NCBI RefSeq assembly: GCF_000373785.1
Contig: NZ_KB892378.1
Coordinates: 248,001-312,000 of the forward strand
Direction of reading: 5' to 3'
Length of the DNA stretch: 64,000 bases
DNA from: Erysipelothrix tonsillarum DSM 14972
GTDB lineage: Bacteria; Bacillota_I; Bacilli_A; Erysipelotrichales; Erysipelotrichaceae
Part shown: piece by piece, positions 1 to 7,499 of the stretch
Position numbering within the stretch: position 1 is the first letter of the stretch
How the letters are laid out: each line of letters begins with the position of its first letter
Translations under genes and position numbers: made by a program
The notes under the pieces: generated by a model
What the model saw: the letters and a program-made list of their open reading frames with translations, nothing else
Told to the model about the DNA's origin: nothing
The model's database searches: none

Positions 1-188
1 ATGAGTTTGAGCGCTTGGTACCTCAATTCATTGATGCAACACCCTTTATTTTGGTTTCACGTTATTTCTTTGAAAATCTTTATTTTGACTTACTGGTGCA
101 AGGGAACATCGCCGAAGGAAAAGAAGCACTCAAAGAAATGATACGTTGTATTGAAAAGATTTTAAGAACGCTTAATCATCATTCTTAA
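1..188 (+). CDS. C-terminal end of an unidentified protein (partial; possibly a TetR-type regulator)
   Basis: The reading frame that starts its codons at base 3 is open from the window edge and stops with TAA at 186-188. It encodes about 61 residues, largely helical, ending in EKILRTLNHHS. The size and amphipathic helices resemble the C-terminal ligand domain of a TetR-type regulator, but no DNA-binding part is visible, so the family is a guess. The next gene begins 10 bases later behind a strong AAAGGAGG site that overlaps this stop codon, so the two are probably co-transcribed. Confidence 0.5.
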   Translation, partial: EFERLVPQFIDATPFILVSRYFFENLYFDLLVQGNIAEGKEALKEMIRCIEKILRTLNHHS

Positions 189-198
189 AGGAGGCTTT

Positions 199-408
199 AT
201 GATTAAAACTAAAGTTTTTCAAGACCAGGTTAATTCTGATGATGAATCATCCGATGCTTTAAAACAGATGGAATCATTTATGAACCAAGAGGGGATTGAA
301 TATTTGGGCCACTCACATGCCAATCGGACCTCGCGCGAGCGTTTAGCGGGTTGGACAGCAAAACACTATGATCGTGAAATTATTTTAGTCTATCGCGAAT
401 GCCAATAA
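199..408 (+). CDS. Small hypothetical protein (69 aa)
   Basis: A 69-residue acidic and polar protein starts at ATG 199 with a near-perfect AAAGGAGG ribosome site ten bases upstream. It has no membrane segment, signal peptide or cysteine. The N-terminal half is acidic (DDESSD) and the C-terminal half is mixed charge (HANRTSRERLAGW). It directly follows the partial upstream gene and ends at a bidirectional terminator, so it is the last gene of that operon. I do not recognise the family. Translation is well supported by the ribosome site. Confidence 0.6.
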   Translation: MIKTKVFQDQVNSDDESSDALKQMESFMNQEGIEYLGHSHANRTSRERLAGWTAKHYDREIILVYRECQ

Positions 409-436
409 AAAACACTGTAAAATACAGTGTTTTTTA
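407..436. terminator. Bidirectional Rho-independent terminator
   Basis: The stem AACACTGTA (411-419) pairs with TACAGTGTT (423-431) around an AAA loop, flanked by A-run and T-run. It serves the small gene on the plus strand and the membrane protein gene ending at 434 on the minus strand. Confidence 0.85.
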
Positions 437-1336
437 TTGCGATTGACGAAATGCCTGCAAGATTTCAAATGCGTCTTTCCCATGGATTAAACGGTGATAC
501 GTTTTTTTACCTTCATCATACGTTTCACGGACAACTTGGTAATTTACATCTTTTAATTGATTCCGTTCCAAAATGAGTATTTCGTTAAAGACATATGCAA
601 ACACCGCCAGCATATAGATTGAAGAATAACCGGTTACTTCAAACGTACCGTCATGAACCACATCGGAGAGTGTTTGCGAAATTATTTCTTCAATTCCTTC
701 AAAATGCCCCTCAAGATCATGATGGTGAAGGAGCGATTCACAGAGTTCCGAATCGACATGGTGTCGCATAAAATGCTCCAGTTTTGGCGATGTCACCTCA
801 TCACGAGCATCCGCAAGTGTTGAAATTGATATCAGATCAGCATAAATCGTCAGTAGAAGATTATCAATAGGAAAAGATGGAGCCGTTAAGACCATCGCTT
901 GGTAAACCGTATGCATGCGTTGAAGACCAAATTCAGAGGTTTGATTCATGTGTTCAACAAATTGCTTTAAAACACGCACTTTAGGGTCTACCGGAACTTG
1001 ATGTACAAGATATAGAGCACTTAAAATAAGTAGCCCTACCCACAGCGTGGAAAAAATCAACAAATGATATTGTGAAAGATAGCGTATATCACCACCTGTA
1101 ATCCCCAAGAGCATCAATACCGCTGAACTCGCGATAATAATACGTTCGCTCAATCGAAAGGTCACCTTGCGTTTCACATCTAAGATATCAAAATAGCATT
1201 CTAAAAGAAACCAAGCAATTAAGATCGTAAAGATTGCAATCGGGAGGCCGGATTCAGGTGACTTATAGAGAAATGAATAGCATGCTTGAATGATGGCACA
1301 CAATAAAATCATCCACTTAAATTTAAAACGTCGCAT
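434..1336 (-). CDS. Membrane protein, nuclease-less paralogue of the adjacent Mrr-type protein
   Basis: This 300-residue protein has about four membrane segments in its first 115 residues (two near 8-45, two near 65-112), then a cytosolic helical domain. The soluble part lines up by eye with the middle domain of the neighbouring 611-residue protein: FGLQRMHTVYQAM matches FGLAQVGHLYAYH, IDNLLLTIY matches IHQLVLSIY, and QTLSD occurs in both. It ends where the nuclease domain of the larger protein begins. It is therefore either a naturally short family member or a truncated paralogue. Function is unknown; a role beside the nuclease protein is inferred from tandem position and similarity only. 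Confidence 0.6.
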   Translation of the reverse strand: MRRFKFKWMILLCAIIQACYSFLYKSPESGLPIAIFTILIAWFLLECYFDILDVKRKVTFRLSERIIIASSAVLMLLGITGGDIRYLSQYHLLIFSTLWVGLLILSALYLVHQVPVDPKVRVLKQFVEHMNQTSEFGLQRMHTVYQAMVLTAPSFPIDNLLLTIYADLISISTLADARDEVTSPKLEHFMRHHVDSELCESLLHHHDLEGHFEGIEEIISQTLSDVVHDGTFEVTGYSSIYMLAVFAYVFNEILILERNQLKDVNYQVVRETYDEGKKTYHRLIHGKDAFEILQAFRQSQ

Positions 1337-1406
1337 ATAAGTCCTCCTTTAACTTATATCATTATAACAAGTTTCATTTCCTCCGTCCTTGATAATCATC
1401 ACGAAT

Positions 1407-3242
1407 TTAAATTGACGCCAAGACATCCACAAATTCATGTTCAGGATGGGTCAAAGCACGCTCACGTAATTGATTTAGTTTTTTTCCTGTAATGATAATG
1501 ACACCATTCGCGCGTGCAAGATTATATGCACTGCGAGTATACATATTATTTGTGACGACAACACCCTGTTGAGCACCATAGTATTTAATCGATCCCACGA
1601 CTTCTTGGATGGCTTTATTACCAACTTTACTTGAATAAAATTTTGCTTGTACCGTATATTTAAAACCATCTGGCCGCGTTAAAACAAGGTCTGCTCCTTG
1701 ATCTCCAGACCTTCCGCTATGTTTCACATTATAAGCAAACATTGAAAATAAGTGCTCAAGATAGTGTTCAAAATCTGTCCCCGTTTGCAATGCTGATAAA
1801 TCAAGCAATTGCTCACGTTCTTTTTGAATCGCATCGAAGGTATTGTTCAAATAACGGTTTTTTAATTTGATTTTTTCTTTGCGGTCAAACTGTTGAATAT
1901 AGAATAATTCAAACTCCGTAAGTCTCGCCGAAAAACGTAATAAATCTAACGGTGACACCTTACTTAAATCACGGGATTGTTTAACCATCATACCGCATTC
2001 ATAACAGATAGAAGCACTCTTAAAATCATCCTGCTGAGCTTTTTCACGCAATACTTTTTCCATATTTAAACCGAGGGATAAGTCTGCAGTTGATTGATAG
2101 GTCCAATCAATAAAAGAAAAGCCTTGGTTCTCATAAAAACTTGCAATCACAAGTTTAAAATGGCGCTCACGAACACCTGGTAATTGCTCTTGATAAAACT
2201 CAATAAATAATTCCTTACTCTTCTCAAAAACGTCATCGATATCTTCGAACTGTTCACACATATTATAAAGAAGGGTTCCCAATTCATGCGATCGATATAC
2301 CCGTTTTCCCATTCGATCTAAAACAATGACGGCATTAATCGCATACGCAACAAAGGTTGAGATCAATACTTTATCAGAGAGTGTCTGACCCGTTAAAAAA
2401 GACTTTAGATTACCTTTCGCTTCATTAAAATATAATGTCCGCTCAAGCAAAATCATACTGGCTTCATCACAGGTCAAAAAAGCTTGTTTATATTTGTAAT
2501 TTTCTTGGTTATCTTGGTACTCCTTGACAAATTGTTTTTTCAACGTCGGCTGTAGATTTTTATTTAAAAACCGTGAAACATCTTCCCACCGTATGGATTC
2601 ATAAAAAGCCTGAAAGTGCTTCGTTTTCTTTTGATTAAAGTAGATTGATAAAACAAGTTGGTGTATCGGATATTCTGCAAGGCCAAACTTCTCATGATAG
2701 GCATACAAGTGCCCCACTTGCGCAAGGCCAAATACCGACATTCCTTGGTATTCCATCTCAAACTGATGCATGAGCCGATCTAAATCTGCCACTGCTGTTT
2801 GCGGTTTTGTTTCTACGGTTTTAATCCTCTTTTTTTTGAACCGTTTATGATGCTGTGAACGTGGCAGTTTTAATTCTCGAGATGATTGCGTTTCAGCCCG
2901 TCGCTTTCGACGATAACGAATGCGGTATCCAAAGAGTTTGCGATACACAAACCACAGAAACCCAAGCCATACAATCAATCCCACCAATTCTGAATAAGTG
3001 GTAATGGTGCGATTCGGTAAAATCATAATAACCATGATGCCTGACATTAGTAACTCATGATACCAAGGATCTTGTGTTTCATATTCTAATTTAAGCCGAA
3101 ATGTCCCTTCATGCACAACCCAAAGTGAACTAAACAATAACACCATCACTAGACTTTCAAGCCGCTTTTCCCCACTGGCTTGGAATGCTCCAATACCCCA
3201 TAATATTGCGAAACCAATCCAAACTTTTGATAACTTTTTCAT
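1407..3242 (-). CDS. Membrane-anchored Mrr_cat-type restriction endonuclease-like protein
   Basis: The 611-residue protein has three to four N-terminal membrane segments (about 8-105), a basic linker (RYRRKRR, KKRIK), a central helical domain (about 150-480) and a C-terminal Mrr_cat nuclease domain (about 495-600). The nuclease motifs are intact: FEHYLEHLF helix, GDQGADLVL with the catalytic Asp, and TVQAKFYSSKVGNKAIQEV carrying the QxK motif of the PD-(D/E)xK fold. Mrr_cat domains cut DNA, often methylated DNA, but no methyltransferase or specificity gene is adjacent. Membrane anchoring suggests action on DNA near the envelope, for example incoming DNA; that is inference. A shorter paralogue follows downstream and a degenerate one lies at 49060-50874. 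Confidence 0.8.
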   Translation of the reverse strand: MKKLSKVWIGFAILWGIGAFQASGEKRLESLVMVLLFSSLWVVHEGTFRLKLEYETQDPWYHELLMSGIMVIMILPNRTITTYSELVGLIVWLGFLWFVYRKLFGYRIRYRRKRRAETQSSRELKLPRSQHHKRFKKKRIKTVETKPQTAVADLDRLMHQFEMEYQGMSVFGLAQVGHLYAYHEKFGLAEYPIHQLVLSIYFNQKKTKHFQAFYESIRWEDVSRFLNKNLQPTLKKQFVKEYQDNQENYKYKQAFLTCDEASMILLERTLYFNEAKGNLKSFLTGQTLSDKVLISTFVAYAINAVIVLDRMGKRVYRSHELGTLLYNMCEQFEDIDDVFEKSKELFIEFYQEQLPGVRERHFKLVIASFYENQGFSFIDWTYQSTADLSLGLNMEKVLREKAQQDDFKSASICYECGMMVKQSRDLSKVSPLDLLRFSARLTEFELFYIQQFDRKEKIKLKNRYLNNTFDAIQKEREQLLDLSALQTGTDFEHYLEHLFSMFAYNVKHSGRSGDQGADLVLTRPDGFKYTVQAKFYSSKVGNKAIQEVVGSIKYYGAQQGVVVTNNMYTRSAYNLARANGVIIITGKKLNQLRERALTHPEHEFVDVLASI

Positions 3243-3576
3243 ATGCTTCCCCTACAAATATTTTCCTTATTATATCAATTTTTAAACATACCGTCAGAGC
3301 TCGCAAACAACCTGTCATATATTGGGCATTATTTAAATATATTATGCGTCGTTTCACTTAATGTTCACATAATTTTAAAAGCTTTACCAAACCACCTCAA
3401 GGTGCAAAACAACGATATAGATAAAAACATTTTTGATGAGGCAAACAAAAAAAACTTCGACATAATATTGATTTAACTAAAGGCGCATAAACGGCACTAA
3501 AGTACTACGCTTTAGTGTTTTTTTGCACGTAATTATCACATCGACACTCTATACTAAACCTATATGGGGGGATATT
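3243..3576. other. AT-rich intergenic region with an orphan terminator
   Basis: This 334-base gap separates the divergent nuclease and LspA-like genes. I see no convincing gene. A strong terminator at 3495-3524 points rightwards with no protein gene upstream of it on the plus strand, so a short untranslated RNA is possible. Confidence 0.35.
3495..3524 (+). terminator. Rho-independent terminator without an obvious upstream gene
   Basis: CACTAAAG (3495-3502) pairs with CTTTAGTG (3510-3517) and is followed by seven T. It lies upstream of the LspA-like gene and would end any plus-strand transcript arising in 3243-3490. Confidence 0.7.
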
Positions 3577-4101
3577 ATGAAAACGATACTTTTAGTGATA
3601 CTTTTTTTGGGTATTGATCAAGGAACGAAGTATTATGTTGCATCAACCTTTAATCAAGCAACCCTTTATATTTGGGGTGATTCGTTATTAATTAAACCAC
3701 ATCTAAATCAAAATATGAGTTGGATTAATGGCGTGCTTAAAGAAACACTTCACATCACAATTTCTGATGATGTGACACTCTTTATACGAAGTGCACTCTT
3801 CGTAATGATTGTGATGTACTTAATCTATCATATCGGCATCGATAACCGTCGTCTCGATAGTCACTACCGGATCAGTCTTGCCTTGATTTTAAGTGCTACC
3901 CTCGCATCAATTCTGGACCAAACCCTTTGGGGTGGTTCTTTAGATTGGATTGCCTATACAACCCAATCCTTAAAGATTTATGCCTTTGATTTAAAAGATT
4001 TATTTCTTGATCTTGGGCTCATTTCTCTGATTGGTGCTATGCTTATTAATCATGAAGGACGTCTGTCTGAAATCATATTCTTACGGAAATCAGTCAATTA
4101 G
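3577..4101 (+). CDS. Divergent signal peptidase II (LspA)-like membrane protein
   Basis: The start is set at ATG 3577, behind GGGGGG; an upstream in-frame ATG at 3523 lacks a ribosome site. The 174-residue product has four membrane segments and the layout of family A8 lipoprotein signal peptidases: IDQGTKYYV near residue 13 matches the D-x-x-TK motif, ILDQTLWGGSLDWI matches the region with the first catalytic Asp, and AFDLKDLFLDLG matches the FNxAD region with the second. The usual Asn-x-Gly motif is altered (NQNMSW) and the DR pair is DQ. It may be a secondary or inactive paralogue of the housekeeping enzyme, which is not in this window. Confidence 0.65.
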   Translation: MKTILLVILFLGIDQGTKYYVASTFNQATLYIWGDSLLIKPHLNQNMSWINGVLKETLHITISDDVTLFIRSALFVMIVMYLIYHIGIDNRRLDSHYRISLALILSATLASILDQTLWGGSLDWIAYTTQSLKIYAFDLKDLFLDLGLISLIGAMLINHEGRLSEIIFLRKSVN

Positions 4102-4108
4102 GACGCTT

Positions 4109-4136
4109 AAACGGTCATTAAGACCGTTTTTTTATT
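4109..4136 (+). terminator. Rho-independent terminator
   Basis: AAACGGTC (4109-4116) pairs with GACCGTTT (4122-4129), then a T-run. It follows the LspA-like gene. Confidence 0.85.
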
Positions 4137-4187
4137 ATTGGTGCAAAAATGAGCTATACTCAAATTACAAAACATGGAGGTACCAAT

Positions 4188-4604
4188 ATGGATCAACAAC
4201 ATAAAGAAATTCAAGAAGCAATTAATGCAGGAGAACAACTCCTCTATCAGCTTGAACAATCCCGTTTATATCTTAAGAAGGCATCGCATTGGGGCCTCTA
4301 TGATATGTTGGGTGGAGGTTTTTTCGCAACCATGATCAAACATAATCGTATTAAGGATGCGAAACGCTATATGGATGATTCCCGTATGTTACTGCAACGT
4401 TTTAGTTCTGAATTACGCGATATCCACACAACCTTTGATGACTTGGGTGACATTGATGGCTTTTGGACCTTTGCAGATTACTTTATGGATGGTTTTCTTG
4501 CAGATTTCATGGTTCAAACAAAAATTAATAAAGCGCTCAGTAAACTCGATGGTCTCATTACAAGCGTTCGTAATATTCTGTCCCAACTTTACCAAATGAA
4601 ATAA
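4188..4604 (+). CDS. Conserved hypothetical cytosolic helical protein
   Basis: The start is ATG 4188 with GGAGG seven bases upstream; an earlier in-frame ATG at 4149 has no ribosome site. The 138-residue protein is almost all helix. It carries the signature WGLYDMLGGGFFATMIKHNRI near residues 35-55, which I recall from a widespread but uncharacterised Firmicute family in which a helical N-terminus is followed by this glycine-rich turn and a helical bundle. There are no membrane segments, signal peptide or catalytic motifs. It is a single-gene unit between two terminators. Confidence 0.6.
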   Translation: MDQQHKEIQEAINAGEQLLYQLEQSRLYLKKASHWGLYDMLGGGFFATMIKHNRIKDAKRYMDDSRMLLQRFSSELRDIHTTFDDLGDIDGFWTFADYFMDGFLADFMVQTKINKALSKLDGLITSVRNILSQLYQMK

Positions 4605-4630
4605 AAAAAAGACGCTGAGCGTCTATATAT
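4605..4630. terminator. Short bidirectional terminator
   Basis: GACGC (4611-4615) pairs with GCGTC (4619-4623), preceded by eight A. It sits between two convergent genes. Confidence 0.6.
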
Positions 4631-5240
4631 TATGAGATCTTCGCTCTGGAATCAGGGCGAAGATTTTTTCAATGAGCGGTGCACATATAATGTATAATGA
4701 CCACCCGATCATGCCACCAAAAGTATTGGCAAGCAGATCATTAATATCCGCTACCCGTCGGGTAAACAGCGTTAATTGCATGGTGAGTTGCGTCATTTCT
4801 ATACAAAGTGAAAAGGCCATACTCAACATTATTATTTTAAAAAAACTGGGTTCCTTCAATTTATAATTCATTAAAAAACCAAAGGGAATCAACATGATGA
4901 TATTGGGAATTAAATAGTCCATATAACTTGAATAATGATAATGGAATAAATCCATAAAGAAGGGTTGCGTATTATATTGTAATCCCAATTCCATTGCTTG
5001 ATTGGCAAGTACTTGTTTATCATTCATTGGAATGGGCAATAAAGCAACCTCAAACACGCCACAGAAGTAGATAAAAAACAACATATTTAAAACACGCTTT
5101 GCACGTTCCTGTTTACGAAAAAAAGTAACATAAAGCAAGATAAACAATGCAAAATAAAGAACAATACCGGTATTTAACTGGACGGGGCGTGTGCGAAATG
5201 CAACAAGCCATGTTTTTAAAAATGTCGTAAGTTGTGTCAC
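4623..5240 (-). CDS. VanZ-like family membrane protein
   Basis: The 205-residue protein has about five membrane segments and the VanZ signature: NIIMLIPFGFLMNYK near residues 112-126, then SLCIEMTQLTMQL with a membrane Glu, and RRVADINDLLANTFGGMIGW. VanZ gives low-level teicoplanin resistance in enterococci, but most chromosomal VanZ-like proteins have no known role. There is no van operon or sensor nearby, so glycopeptide resistance should not be assumed. Its 3' end shares a short terminator with the convergent upstream gene. Confidence 0.8.
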   Translation of the reverse strand: MTQLTTFLKTWLVAFRTRPVQLNTGIVLYFALFILLYVTFFRKQERAKRVLNMLFFIYFCGVFEVALLPIPMNDKQVLANQAMELGLQYNTQPFFMDLFHYHYSSYMDYLIPNIIMLIPFGFLMNYKLKEPSFFKIIMLSMAFSLCIEMTQLTMQLTLFTRRVADINDLLANTFGGMIGWSLYIICAPLIEKIFALIPERRSHNI

Positions 5241-5314
5241 ATAAAACTCCTTAACGGGTTGCGTTGAATGCTATTGTACCATATCCATTCCAAATGCCCA
5301 AGACCGTAGTGCCA

Positions 5315-5737
5315 TTACAACTGTTTCACAAATTTATAGTGGGTTGCTTCAAAACCATGACTACGATAAAACGCATGAGCACGGGCACGTTTTTGATTGG
5401 TTGTGAGCTCAAATTGCAATGCACCTTTATCAATTGCGAACGCCTCTGCAAAATCAATAAGCGCAGCCCCATACCCTTTTGATCGACACTCTGGGTCCAC
5501 CACCAAATCATTAATTTCCGCAATTAAACCACTATGATGCAATTGCACATCAATACGCATATTGAGACACCCCACAACCTTACCCTGTTCTTCATAAACA
5601 AAGGCAAACATATAAGGATTTTCCAAGACTGCTTGAAAGGCAGACGCAAAGGGTTCAAATGGAAAAATCTCATCTTCTAAAACATTCATTAAGTTCCATA
5701 TTGCTGGTAAATCATGTTCCGTTGTAGCTCGTATCAT
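5315..5737 (-). CDS. GNAT-family N-acetyltransferase
   Basis: The 140-residue protein is a single GNAT domain of ordinary length. It starts with MIRATTEHDLPAIWNLM, has the strand-rich core GKVVGCLNMRI, and the acetyl-CoA binding motif A as LVVDPECRSKGYGAALI near residues 75-91 (pattern RxxGxGxxL). The end AHAFYRSHGFEATHYKFVK is the usual motif B. The substrate cannot be told from the sequence. It is transcribed alone. Confidence 0.85.
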   Translation of the reverse strand: MIRATTEHDLPAIWNLMNVLEDEIFPFEPFASAFQAVLENPYMFAFVYEEQGKVVGCLNMRIDVQLHHSGLIAEINDLVVDPECRSKGYGAALIDFAEAFAIDKGALQFELTTNQKRARAHAFYRSHGFEATHYKFVKQL

Positions 5738-5787
5738 GGTTATACTCCTTTTTGGTGATTATATCAAAATATCCTACAAAGATAAAT

Positions 5788-5812
5788 AAAAAACAGGCTA
5801 AGCCTGTTATGC
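5788..5812 (-). terminator. Terminator overlapping the end of the DUF3307 gene
   Basis: AACAGGC (5792-5798) pairs with GCCTGTT (5802-5808); on the minus strand it is followed by TTTTTT. It overlaps the last codon of the gene ending at 5807. Confidence 0.75.
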
Positions 5813-6304
5813 GTTCACAAATGTAAGTGAACCTTTTTTGATTCTAAGCCATACTTGAATTGGTCGTGTCAGCAATAAGATTCCCACAACAATACTTAAG
5901 AATAACGTTGCATCAAAGCCAAATACAGTTTGCATTTGCGTAATCCCGGTAAAATATTGGCTTGTAAATAAGGACTGTGCAAAGCCGTAGAGAATCGCTA
6001 AGTGAATCAATTGACTGATTCCTTCAACAAGACCCAAATGTGTACGCACGATGTTTAATTCACATTGAATTAGAATTGCCTTCATCAACTCTAAGATAAA
6101 ATGAACAAACACCATTGCTTCTACATAAATCAAAGCGTCGCCATCAAACATGACTGCGAAAATCCCAAACACAATTGCGTGAATTCCAATATGGCCTGCT
6201 AACCAAGAAAATGATGAGCTCTTGTTCTCAAACATTTTATTGGGTTGCAAATGAAAATCCGCAAGGATGTGAAGAATGGTAAAACATAAAAATAAATTAA
6301 CCAT
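5807..6304 (-). CDS. DUF3307 family membrane protein
   Basis: The 165-residue protein has about four membrane segments. The N-terminal ILHILADFHLQPNKM and the later LAGHIGIHAIVFG match the DUF3307 pattern, in which conserved His and Asp residues lie in the membrane. The function of this family is unknown. The gene stands alone, with its own terminator. Confidence 0.7.
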   Translation of the reverse strand: MVNLFLCFTILHILADFHLQPNKMFENKSSSFSWLAGHIGIHAIVFGIFAVMFDGDALIYVEAMVFVHFILELMKAILIQCELNIVRTHLGLVEGISQLIHLAILYGFAQSLFTSQYFTGITQMQTVFGFDATLFLSIVVGILLLTRPIQVWLRIKKGSLTFVNA

Positions 6305-6451
6305 AATACGCTCCTATCTCTCCCACTTCATTAGAGTATACATGAAATAGAGCAATAATATCAAGTATTTATTACATTTTAGCGGTCTTAATGGGGCCGT
6401 ATTGGCAATATTTTAAAAATGGTATAAAAGACTATCGATGCACTTACAGAA

Positions 6452-6483
6452 AAAAAGGCAAATGGTGACGTTGCCTTTTTTAG
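6452..6483 (-). terminator. Terminator of the sialic-acid transport operon
   Basis: AAAAAGGCAA (6452-6461) pairs with TTGCCTTTTT (6471-6480). On the minus strand the hairpin is followed by a T-run, just after the last gene of the operon. Confidence 0.85.
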
Positions 6484-6487
6484 AGAA

Positions 6488-6784
6488 TTACTTCATGAAA
6501 ATGTGTATCCGGTCAAAGATGCTGAGTGCACCATTATACAGTGCACTTGCAGCAACAACTGGCATGTAAATAAAATAGAGCGCATAAGCTTGTTGGTTTG
6601 AAGGCACCAGCCCTTTGGAAACAAGTCCTAGTAATAGTAGAATTGCTACAGCATTAATGATTAACGGTGGTAACCATCGTTTGGTAATGACTTTATTGAG
6701 AAGGTATGTTGCAAGTACGGACAATCCCATATAAATTAGACCATAGTAGAACCATCCAATAATAAGTTGACTTAGTGTCATCAT
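6488..6784 (-). CDS. Small membrane protein of the sialic-acid operon
   Basis: The 98-residue protein has three hydrophobic segments (about 5-32, 40-60, 68-88) and few charged residues. It is the last gene of the transporter operon, 12 bases after nanE, and its stop lies just before the operon terminator. Small membrane proteins of unknown role occur in several Firmicute sugar operons; I cannot name the family. The position suggests a role linked to sialic-acid uptake or modification, but nothing in the sequence proves it. Confidence 0.6.
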   Translation of the reverse strand: MMTLSQLIIGWFYYGLIYMGLSVLATYLLNKVITKRWLPPLIINAVAILLLLGLVSKGLVPSNQQAYALYFIYMPVVAASALYNGALSIFDRIHIFMK

Positions 6785-6796
6785 CCAATCCCCTTT

Positions 6797-7495
6797 CTAT
6801 GCGTTTTGCATCGCTTTCACAAAGCGATCGGTTATTTCTTGCGGACGTGTAATCGCTCCACCAACGGTAACACAGTGAACGCCGCATTCAATTGCTTTAC
6901 GTGCCGCTTCCGGTGAATGAATTTTACCTTCCGCAATAACTGGTATGGTTAATTGCTCGACGAGATCAATCATCAACTGGTAATCAGGACCTTCTTGTTG
7001 TGGTGAATAACACGTATAACCACTCAGTGTTGTTCCCACACAGTCCATACCAATTGCTTCACAGTGGAGCCCTTCTTCCAAAGTCGAAATATCGCCCATG
7101 AGAATACAATCAGGATATTTATGTTTAATTTCAGCTATAAATTCCGCAATACTCTTACCATCGCCTCGTGGTCGAAGCGTTGCATCCAAAGCGATGATAT
7201 CACACCCTGTTTCGATAAGGGCATCTATTTCGGTCATGGTAACCGTAATGTATTGTTCGTAATTGGGATAAGGTTTCTTGATGAGCCCAATCACTGGTAA
7301 ATCGATGGCATCTTTGATTTGTTTAATATCAGTCACCCCTTGGGCCCGAATCCCAACCGCTCCAGCACGCGCTGCGGCTTGTGCCATCAAAATCATGACA
7401 CCACCAGTTTCGCAATAGAGTGGTTCATCGGGAAGTGCTTGACACGATACGACGAGACCTTTCTCGAGTTGTTTAAAAATACTATGCTTTTTCAT
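6797..7495 (-). CDS. nanE: N-acetylmannosamine-6-phosphate 2-epimerase
   Basis: The 232-residue TIM-barrel enzyme converts ManNAc-6-phosphate to GlcNAc-6-phosphate in sialic-acid breakdown. Recognisable NanE segments include KGLVVSCQALPDEP at the start, GAVGIRAQGVTDI, PVIGLIKKPYP with a Lys in the active-site region, DIIALDATLRPRGDG, DCVGTTLSGYT and PVIAEGKIHSPEAA carrying the catalytic-region Glu. The length is normal. It follows the second permease gene by four bases, so it is translated as part of the transporter operon. Confidence 0.95.
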   Translation of the reverse strand: MKKHSIFKQLEKGLVVSCQALPDEPLYCETGGVMILMAQAAARAGAVGIRAQGVTDIKQIKDAIDLPVIGLIKKPYPNYEQYITVTMTEIDALIETGCDIIALDATLRPRGDGKSIAEFIAEIKHKYPDCILMGDISTLEEGLHCEAIGMDCVGTTLSGYTCYSPQQEGPDYQLMIDLVEQLTIPVIAEGKIHSPEAARKAIECGVHCVTVGGAITRPQEITDRFVKAMQNA

Positions 7496-7499
7496 ATGT

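Noticed and set aside
3243-3476. 77-codon plus-strand frame starting opposite the nuclease start codon
   Set aside because: No ribosome site, very AT-rich, no protein-like features; the nearby terminator fits an RNA as well as a protein.
4623-5240. Glycopeptide resistance cluster around the VanZ-like gene
   Set aside because: No vanHAX, vanRS or other van genes are nearby; VanZ-like proteins are common without resistance.
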